Source: a virus. Taken from it: 29,167 bases of DNA. The translations under genes and the position numbers were made by a program. Position 1 is the stretch's first letter. Every line of letters starts with the position of its first letter. Under the pieces are notes generated by a model, which was not told the origin of the DNA, ran no database searches, and saw nothing but the letters and a program-made list of their open reading frames with translations. Below, in pieces: positions 24,265-29,167 of the stretch. The stretch lies in the IMG/VR virus record IMGVR_UViG_3300005548_000484, positions 1-29,167 of that record; one strand, written 5' to 3'.

Positions 24265-26399
24265 TGTCGCTCGGCGTGGGAATTGGGATCGGGTTCGATT
24301 GCGGCCCGGGCGGACCCGGCGCTTGGGATACCACGCCGTATTACACCTCGATCAACGCGTTCAATTACGGCTATCCCGAAGCGACGCATCCGCCGGCGAT
24401 CAAGCTCGACGATGGCCGAGTTGTCCTGCCCATCATGGATTACAACTACGGCACGTCGAAGCTTCGGACCAAGCTGTCCACGTGCAAGGGAGGCGTATTC
24501 GCCAGCCCGTACACAGTCGGCGACCATGCCAGCGGCACCGACAATCACGGCGGCCCCAGCAACGCCAAGGATAAGGACGGCTATCTCTATTCAGCCGGCC
24601 GAACCCACAATGGCCCCATCACGGTCGCTTCGACGTCGACGCCGGGCGACCTGTCGACCTTCACCGATCGCGGCACCATCGCCACGCTCGGCACCTATCC
24701 GCATCTGCATTACTTCAACACCGCGCAGGTCGCCCATAAGCTCTACGCGCTCTGGCGCGAAGCCGACATCCCGAACAACCGCTACGAGGGCTATTTCAGC
24801 GCCACCAGCTCGCTGGTGAGCGGCGTTCCGACCTGGAGTAGCACGACAGGCACCAAGATCATCGATCTCGGCGACGACAGCCGCTGCTACTGGGGACACA
24901 GCGAGGAGATCGGAAACGAGATCGTCGCGGTCATCACCCGCGCCAATGCGGCCGATACCCTGCGCCGCGATTGCTTCGTCGTCCGGTTCGACGTCTCCGC
25001 CGGCAAGATCTACAATTTCGACCATAGCGTGAACGTGGCATCCGGCTCCTGGCCGCTGACGCTGACACAGCTCAATACGAGCTTCCGCGTCGTCGATCAG
25101 ACCGACAGCCTAAAGGAAGGGCAGGTCCAGTCCTTCGCTTACAACTCGACGACCGACGAGTTGGTCATCATTTATTTGGACGGCCTGAGCTCGGGCAACG
25201 CTCGAGACATCAATACCCTGTCGATCACCGGCTTCGCACGCGGCACCCCGACGCTCGGCTCGCCGGTCAAGATCGGCTCGACGGATATCTCGTGCACCTC
25301 TGTGGCTATCCGGTTCCGTGCCGATGGCTCGCTCGACGCGCTCTTCACGACGCCATCCGTTGCGGTGCCGATCACCGCGACGTCGGGCTCCCATGCTCAG
25401 GGCGGCGACATCAATCAGGCTGTCCGCTCGCCGAGCGGCACGTGGGGCGCAGCATCGGTCATCCATTCGTGCCGGCGCGAGCATGCGCTTTCGCAGATCT
25501 CGGAGGTCAAGTTTGGCACCGATGATGCGGCGTTTATCTGGTGCGAGACGATTGGCTCGTCGACCTCGGGAATCGAGAACGGCCATAACTGCCGCGGCTA
25601 CCTATGGTCGCCAACCAAGGGGTTCATTGGCAAGCAATTCGCCAAGTCGACGGTGACCTCGTCCTACGTGTCTCAGTTCACAACGCCTGAGCCGCTCGCC
25701 AATATCAAGGCGATCGACGAGGCGATCCGCAACATCAATGACGCCGGCTTCTGGGCCAACTTCGAATTCCTCTATCTCCTGATGCTCGGCTCGCAGCAGG
25801 CCAGCCTTATCGATGTTACTGGGCGCCACCCGGCGTTGACGATCCACGGGATCGTGACCTTTACGCCCTACAAGGGGTTCAAGGGCGACGGCACCGCCGG
25901 CTATGTGGAAAACGCGTGGAATCCCAACACGTCGCCGGGCGTGACCAGCCTGAACGATATGCTCATCGGCGCGTATCACTACGAGAACGCGCAGTCGGAC
26001 GCCGCTGACATCGGCAACTTGGTGCAGAGCACTCCCGGTCTGTCGCAGGTGCCGCGCACGACGTCGAACACGTTCACGGCACGCATCAACTCGGCCACCA
26101 CGAGCACCGCCTCGAACAGCGACAGCCGCGGCAACTCGGTGTCGTTCCGCAAGGACAGCGCCAGCCAGTTCGGCATTCGCAACCAGACGATGCTGATCAA
26201 CGGTGCCGCTGCGGTCTCGACGGCGGTGCCGAACGGGGTTGAGCGCGCCATGGCGGGTCTCTCCACCTTCAACCCGACGGGGATGTGCGCCTACTACGCT
26301 GGCAAGAGCATGCCGGCGGAATTCCTGTATGGTCTCGGCAACATCCTCACCGGCCTCGCCGGCGATCTCGGCGTCCCGCTCGACCAGATCACGCACTAG
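24264..26399 (+). CDS. tail spike with BNR-type beta-propeller
   Basis: The 711-aa product starts at ATG 24264, overlapping the spike base stop. Residues ~40-460 read as a BNR_4-like beta-propeller: 'PPAIKLDDGRVVLPIMDY', 'DNHGGPSNAKDKDGYLY' (93-109), 'TYPHLHYFNTAQVAHKLYALWREAD' and later 'QSFAYNSTTDELVIIYLDG'. Propellers of this family occur in sugar-binding proteins and in some polysaccharide lyases. From ~470 a C-terminal part with 'GFKGDGTAGYVENAWNP' and 'GVERAMAGLSTFNPTGMCAYYAGK' is a lectin-like domain common in prophages. It probably binds or cuts capsule or exopolysaccharide of the host. Enzyme activity is not shown. A strong terminator follows. Confidence 0.82.
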   Translation: MSLGVGIGIGFDCGPGGPGAWDTTPYYTSINAFNYGYPEATHPPAIKLDDGRVVLPIMDYNYGTSKLRTKLSTCKGGVFASPYTVGDHASGTDNHGGPSNAKDKDGYLYSAGRTHNGPITVASTSTPGDLSTFTDRGTIATLGTYPHLHYFNTAQVAHKLYALWREADIPNNRYEGYFSATSSLVSGVPTWSSTTGTKIIDLGDDSRCYWGHSEEIGNEIVAVITRANAADTLRRDCFVVRFDVSAGKIYNFDHSVNVASGSWPLTLTQLNTSFRVVDQTDSLKEGQVQSFAYNSTTDELVIIYLDGLSSGNARDINTLSITGFARGTPTLGSPVKIGSTDISCTSVAIRFRADGSLDALFTTPSVAVPITATSGSHAQGGDINQAVRSPSGTWGAASVIHSCRREHALSQISEVKFGTDDAAFIWCETIGSSTSGIENGHNCRGYLWSPTKGFIGKQFAKSTVTSSYVSQFTTPEPLANIKAIDEAIRNINDAGFWANFEFLYLLMLGSQQASLIDVTGRHPALTIHGIVTFTPYKGFKGDGTAGYVENAWNPNTSPGVTSLNDMLIGAYHYENAQSDAADIGNLVQSTPGLSQVPRTTSNTFTARINSATTSTASNSDSRGNSVSFRKDSASQFGIRNQTMLINGAAAVSTAVPNGVERAMAGLSTFNPTGMCAYYAGKSMPAEFLYGLGNILTGLAGDLGVPLDQITH

Positions 26400-26421
26400 C
26401 CTCTATCTCTCAAAACAGTTT

Positions 26422-26454
26422 GCCCGGTCTCGCTTCGGCGGGGCCGGGCTTTTT
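26422..26454 (+). terminator. strong rho-independent terminator with UUCG loop
   Basis: GCCCGGTCTCGC-TTCG-GCGGGGCCGGGC forms a 12-bp stem (two G-U pairs), very stable TTCG tetraloop, followed by TTTTT. It lies 22 bases after the spike stop and ends the late transcript. On the other strand the two G-U pairs become C-A mismatches and no T-run follows, so it works in one direction. Confidence 0.93.
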
Positions 26455-26459
26455 GCGTT

Positions 26460-26630
26460 TCAGCGCACCTTTTCCACGCGGTCGACCGATAGCGTGATCC
26501 GACTCAAGGACCAGCCGCGTACCTCGACGGTGACTTCCTCGTCGACGACCCGCGTAACAGTGGCGCGCAGAATGACCTCGTCACCGGGCACAACCTTGCT
26601 GCGTTTTCCCTGTACCGGTCGCTTTTCCAT
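26460..26630 (-). CDS. small basic protein, function unknown
   Basis: The 56-aa product starts at ATG 26630; the longer frame upstream is Arg/His-rich and overlaps another gene, so it is not believed. The sequence 'KVVPGDEVILRATVTRVVDEEVTVEVRGW' followed by 'ITLSVDRVEKV' reads as a small all-beta barrel of the type found in short phage and rhizobial proteins. I see no ribosome-binding site. It ends 6 bases from the late terminator on the opposite strand. It is divergent from the next plus-strand gene. Confidence 0.5.
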   Translation of the reverse strand: MEKRPVQGKRSKVVPGDEVILRATVTRVVDEEVTVEVRGWSLSRITLSVDRVEKVR

Positions 26631-26669
26631 GCGCCCATAATGGCGCGAAGAAGGTTGAGGAGCGGTGAA

Positions 26670-26879
26670 ATGCATGAGCAAAGCGAGCACGCCAAGGCGG
26701 TCGAGCCCTATGATGCCGCGCTCAGGATGCTCTGGGATGCGATCAACGAGCTCTTCGGGCTGGATGCGGCGTTGCCCAACGAGGATGCAGTTCTCATGCC
26801 GCGGCCGGAACAGCGAGCCGAGGCGATGATCGAAGGCCTGCAGCGCGTCGCTGCGGTGAGACCGCGCCGGCGTTCGTAG
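26670..26879 (+). CDS. small protein, function unknown
   Basis: The 69-aa product starts at ATG 26670 with GAGGAG 8 bases upstream, which decides against the in-frame ATG at 26640. The protein is helical and acidic in the middle (EPYDAALRMLWDAINELFGLDAALPNEDAV) with a basic C-terminus. No family is recognised. It lies just upstream of the LexA box of the next gene. Confidence 0.55.
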   Translation: MHEQSEHAKAVEPYDAALRMLWDAINELFGLDAALPNEDAVLMPRPEQRAEAMIEGLQRVAAVRPRRRS

Positions 26880-26884
26880 GGCTT

Positions 26885-26899
26885 GTTCTCTATTTGTTC
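26885..26899 (+). promoter_or_regulatory. LexA (SOS) box
   Basis: GTTC-TCTATTT-GTTC is an exact match to the alphaproteobacterial LexA recognition pattern GTTC-N7-GTTC, and the T-rich surroundings agree with rhizobial examples. It lies 19 bases upstream of ATG 26918 in a short gap between genes, so it should repress that gene and the coupled one behind it until DNA damage. Confidence 0.8.
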
Positions 26900-26917
26900 T
26901 CGTGGCAGGTTCTCGCC

Positions 26918-27163
26918 ATGAGCATCCTTCCCTATGGCGAATTTCCTTGGCACGTCGTCGAGCTGCAGGGCGACAAGATCTACGAGCACATCGCACTCAG
27001 CGTGAATTTCACGGCGGCACGCGCCGCGTTCTTCGCCGTGCTGCCGGATCGAAAGGGCAGGGAGATCGTCCTCAAGCATGGCATCCGGATCATCCTCGAG
27101 GCAAAGGAATTTGGCTACAGCGGAATCGACCCCATTTTGCGCCGCGGTTCGCGCCATGGCTGA
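26918..27163 (+). CDS. SOS-controlled small protein, function unknown
   Basis: The 81-aa product starts at ATG 26918; an in-frame TTG at 26894 lies within the LexA box and is rejected. The protein looks like a compact alpha/beta fold: 'MSILPYGEFPWHVVELQGDKIYEHIALSVNF', then 'RKGREIVLKHGIRIILEAKEFGYSGIDPILRRG'. I do not recognise it. The LexA box directly upstream indicates induction by DNA damage, as for a prophage gene used at induction or an SOS accessory gene of the host group. The stop overlaps the start of the next gene by 8 bp. Confidence 0.65.
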   Translation: MSILPYGEFPWHVVELQGDKIYEHIALSVNFTAARAAFFAVLPDRKGREIVLKHGIRIILEAKEFGYSGIDPILRRGSRHG

Positions 27164-27443
27164 CGACCCGCTCACCATCGGAACTGCTACCGAACGGCGT
27201 TTCTACGTCCGCTGCAGCGTTTGCCCGCGGCGCGGAAGATACAGGACGTCGACGCTGGTGAAGCAGTTCGGCGCCGACTTCCAGCTACCCGGCCTCGCCC
27301 GGGCGATAGCGACCTGGCGAGGCTGCGAGCACGTAAACGTTCTGCCGCTGCAAGCTGGCATCGCTTGCGGCGCCCAGATTGACCTGGCTGCCATGTACCT
27401 AGAGCTCAAACGCGAGATCTATGAGCACAAGCACCGCCGGTAG
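27156..27443 (+). CDS. small Cys-containing protein, possible zinc-binding
   Basis: The 95-aa product starts at ATG 27156, overlapping the SOS-controlled gene by 8 bp, so both are probably co-transcribed. It has a CxxC pair (C20, C23) followed by basic residues (PRRGRYR), and C57 and C71 further on, which could bind zinc together. The middle 'TLVKQFGADFQLPGLARAIATWRGCEHV' resembles the short zinc-ribbon-like proteins found in rhizobial genomes. It may bind nucleic acid, but this is a guess. The gene ends 2 bases before a convergent one. Confidence 0.6.
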   Translation: MADDPLTIGTATERRFYVRCSVCPRRGRYRTSTLVKQFGADFQLPGLARAIATWRGCEHVNVLPLQAGIACGAQIDLAAMYLELKREIYEHKHRR

Positions 27444-27445
27444 TC

Positions 27446-27727
27446 TCAGCCGTCTACCTCCTCCAGAGGTCGATCGGTCGGGGCATATCCGTCGTGAGCA
27501 ACGTCATCAATGCCGCAGTCCTCTTCAGGTTCAAGGTCGGGATCGCCGTCCATCCTGTCGAGCATTTCGATGAGGTGTTCGATTGTCGCCGAGATCGCAA
27601 TTCTAATATATGCGCTCGCACGACTAGCATCCTCTTCTAGCGTCAGTTCTTGAGTTTCGCCCGCCGTAATCAGTAAAGTTTTTACACCAACAACCGCAAC
27701 TACCACGTCATTCCCTGTTGTCGTCAT
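27446..27727 (-). CDS. small acidic Hyphomicrobiales-type protein, function unknown
   Basis: The 93-aa product starts at ATG 27727; the frame is open to 27973, but that upstream part is low-complexity and forms hairpins. The protein has a hydrophobic 'DVVVAVVGVKTLLITAGE' segment, a helix 'ASAYIRIAISATIEHLIEMLDRMDGDPDLE' and a very acidic tail. The 'DGDPDLE' sequence is frequent in short Rhizobiales proteins and marks the host group. No function is known to me. Hairpins directly upstream could cover the start codon. Confidence 0.55.
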   Translation of the reverse strand: MTTTGNDVVVAVVGVKTLLITAGETQELTLEEDASRASAYIRIAISATIEHLIEMLDRMDGDPDLEPEEDCGIDDVAHDGYAPTDRPLEEVDG

Positions 27728-28057
27728 TACCCGGCCGCTGCCGCCAGCCGGGGGGTAGTAACCTGCCAATGAGACAGGCCGGACGCTTTTAGGTTTCCCT
27801 TGGACAGCACGACCGCCCCCGGCCAAAAGGCCGAGTACGGAGCCATGCCGCCAAGCACGCCCGCTCGCATCTGCGACGCTCAGATGCGTTTTCACTGTCC
27901 GCTCAATACGCGGAATCGCTCCCGGAAATGGGGAGGCGACAGCGATATCATTGGTCCGGGTTACTACGCCCAATCACCAGCAATAGGGCATATGAGCGCA
28001 TGCTTCAAGCGAGGTAGCGCGGTCTCGAATACTGATGTCAAATTTTAAGCATCCGGC
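27728..28057. other. 330-bp region without a convincing gene; hairpins near 27730-27770
   Basis: Read on the minus strand, a nested hairpin (TTAC..CCGG-CTG-GCGG-CAG-CGG-CCGG-GTAA) ends at the ATG of the acidic protein, and a short CCTG..CAGG stem precedes it. A plus-strand frame at 27800-28048 starts with TTG and lacks a ribosome-binding site. No tRNA or clear att core is visible. This gap lies at the 3' end of the integrase gene, where attP would be expected if the window were from a free phage genome. Confidence 0.4.
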
Positions 28058-29167
28058 CTAGCACGGCGTCTCACCCGTTAGGATTTTCAGCCATTTCCAG
28101 TTCGCATATTTGTCGCCGACTTGCCTTATGTGGGTATAACGCTGAAGAGAAGCCCACGACCTGTGCCCGCTGACGCCGGCCGCGCGTGGAATGCTCCAGC
28201 CCATCTCGAAGAGTCGCGATACACCTTCATGCCGAAGATCATGGAAGTGAAGGCGGTCTTCATCCTCCATTTCCGGCTTGTTGATGCCGAGCGCATAGCA
28301 CGCCCGGGTAAAGGACGCGCTGATCGCGTCCGCCGTATACGGGAAGATCGGCCCCTGCGTTCTGGGCATCGTCCTGATGACCGATAGGGCTTCGGGGACG
28401 AGCTCGCACCAGACATCGTTTCCGATCTTCTGGCCGGGATGTTTCATGTCCTTGATAAGGACTCGGCTACCATCCTCGTCGAGGTTAGACCACAGTGGAC
28501 GCACGATCTCGTCTTGCCGACGGGTCGAGAAAATCGCAAAGGCGATGATCTTGTGCATAGGCGCTGCTTCTGGGCTGCGCACACGACGCTCGTAGAAGAA
28601 GGTCATGAGCGCGTTGAGCTCGTCTAGCGTTGGGCGCCGTTCCCTCTTTTCGGACTTGCCGGTGAGGCCCAATCGTTTTGTGACCGAGAAAGCACCCTTC
28701 ATGACTTCTGCGTCCAGCGGGATACCCCATGCTGGCTTCGCTATCGCAAACACCGCCCCGAGGTGGGAAAGGTAGTTCTGGACGGTCTGCGGCTTCATTG
28801 ATTGCCCTAGCTGTTGGGCTAGGCGCACAATGTCTTCCGACGCGACTTCGGACGCCTCAATGTCGGCAATGTCATACTTCTTAAGAGACCGCAGCACCTG
28901 AGCCTTGGTGCGGCCGATCTTCTTGACGCTGCTCTCGACATAGCGGTCGATGGTCTCGCCAACCGTGATGCCGCGGATCTTCGCCTTCTCGATGCCGCCA
29001 GGTTGCTTGAGCTCGGCCTCGCGGTTTTTCATCCACGCGACGGCACCGCCGCGTCTGTCGAAGGTGGCCGCCTCTCGATGGGTCGGCTTTCCCTTGCGCC
29101 TCAAGATGATTTGGGCTGTATAGCCGATCGATCCGTCGCGGCGTTCTCGCTCTCGAATGGTGCCCAT
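28058..29167 (-). CDS. int: tyrosine recombinase, phage integrase
   Basis: The 369-aa product is a tyrosine site-specific recombinase that integrates and excises the phage. Residues 1-65 form an arm-binding type N-terminus (GTIRERERRDGSIGYTAQI..), ~70-160 the SAM-like core-binding domain, and ~178-369 the catalytic domain. Catalytic residues are visible: Arg217 (STRRQDEI), Lys242 (IKDMKHPG), His309-x-x-Arg312 (FHDLRHEG), His335 (SGHRSW) and Tyr344 (LQRYTH). All are present, so it should be active. The ATG is the last three bases of the window, so its promoter is not visible. It faces the tail genes, unlike the plus-strand late genes. Confidence 0.93.
   Translation of the reverse strand: MGTIRERERRDGSIGYTAQIILRRKGKPTHREAATFDRRGGAVAWMKNREAELKQPGGIEKAKIRGITVGETIDRYVESSVKKIGRTKAQVLRSLKKYDIADIEASEVASEDIVRLAQQLGQSMKPQTVQNYLSHLGAVFAIAKPAWGIPLDAEVMKGAFSVTKRLGLTGKSEKRERRPTLDELNALMTFFYERRVRSPEAAPMHKIIAFAIFSTRRQDEIVRPLWSNLDEDGSRVLIKDMKHPGQKIGNDVWCELVPEALSVIRTMPRTQGPIFPYTADAISASFTRACYALGINKPEMEDEDRLHFHDLRHEGVSRLFEMGWSIPRAAGVSGHRSWASLQRYTHIRQVGDKYANWKWLKILTGETPC

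Noticed and set aside
27800-28048. 82-aa plus-strand ORF between the acidic protein and integrase genes
   Set aside because: TTG start, no ribosome-binding site, mixed composition and no recognisable family. It overlaps the upstream extension of a minus-strand frame that is also doubtful.
27974-28057. Possible attP core or tRNA 3' end beside the integrase gene
   Set aside because: No tRNA-like T-arm and no direct repeat partner can be seen in this window. The att site could equally be beyond the right end.

Overview
The window is the late half of a temperate siphovirus (lambda/HK97-like tail type), seen as a prophage or as the phage genome itself, from a GC-rich alphaproteobacterium. A Hyphomicrobiales (Rhizobiales) host fits best. 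The reasons are a perfect alphaproteobacterial LexA box (GTTC-N7-GTTC), an Omp25/Omp31-type outer-membrane barrel, a gene-transfer-agent-like spike base protein, and a small protein with the 'DGDPDLE' segment common in that order. All family assignments come from reading motifs and gene order; no database search was run.

Layout. (1) 1-7709: tail morphogenesis, all on +: DUF3168-type tail terminator, gp10-like completion protein, small Ala/Pro-rich protein, tail tube, tail assembly chaperone with a -1-frame partner, tape measure, gpM-like and gpL-like (DUF1833) tip proteins, and an NlpC/P60 gpK-like peptidase. (2) 7726-16488: host-recognition apparatus: a TipJ/gpJ-like hub, two unrecognised tail proteins, a collagen-like fibre with three copies of a ~115-residue module, and a glycine-rich adhesin. 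(3) 16485-18647: a moron-like island: a small minus-strand gene, a GT4 glycosyltransferase (+) and an outer-membrane barrel (-). (4) 18648-18940: a divergent regulatory region with an apparent structured RNA in the barrel-gene leader and several near-perfect dyads. (5) 18941-20360: lysis cassette: two-helix holin candidate, SAR endolysin and overlapping inner/outer spanins, followed by two membrane proteins (to 21298). (6) 21348-23568: an HTH-calcineurin-like phosphoesterase, DUF1937 protein and dNMP-kinase-like protein in a tightly coupled cassette. (7) 23610-26399: a conserved small protein, a spike base protein and a 711-aa BNR-type beta-propeller tail spike, closed by a strong UUCG terminator. 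(8) 26460-29167: small accessory genes, two of them behind the LexA box, and a tyrosine integrase on the minus strand.

Working together: region 1 builds the tail tube and tip. Region 2 and the spike of region 7 supply three different kinds of surface-binding protein. Region 5 lyses the cell. Region 6 looks like nucleotide metabolism. Regions 3 and 8 hold genes that may change the lysogen surface or respond to DNA damage. The most unusual signals are the branched RNA-like structure upstream of the barrel gene, the conserved-looking chaperone sequence hidden in the -1 frame, the pairing of a glycosyltransferase with a Thr-rich collagen-like fibre, and the SOS-controlled small genes.
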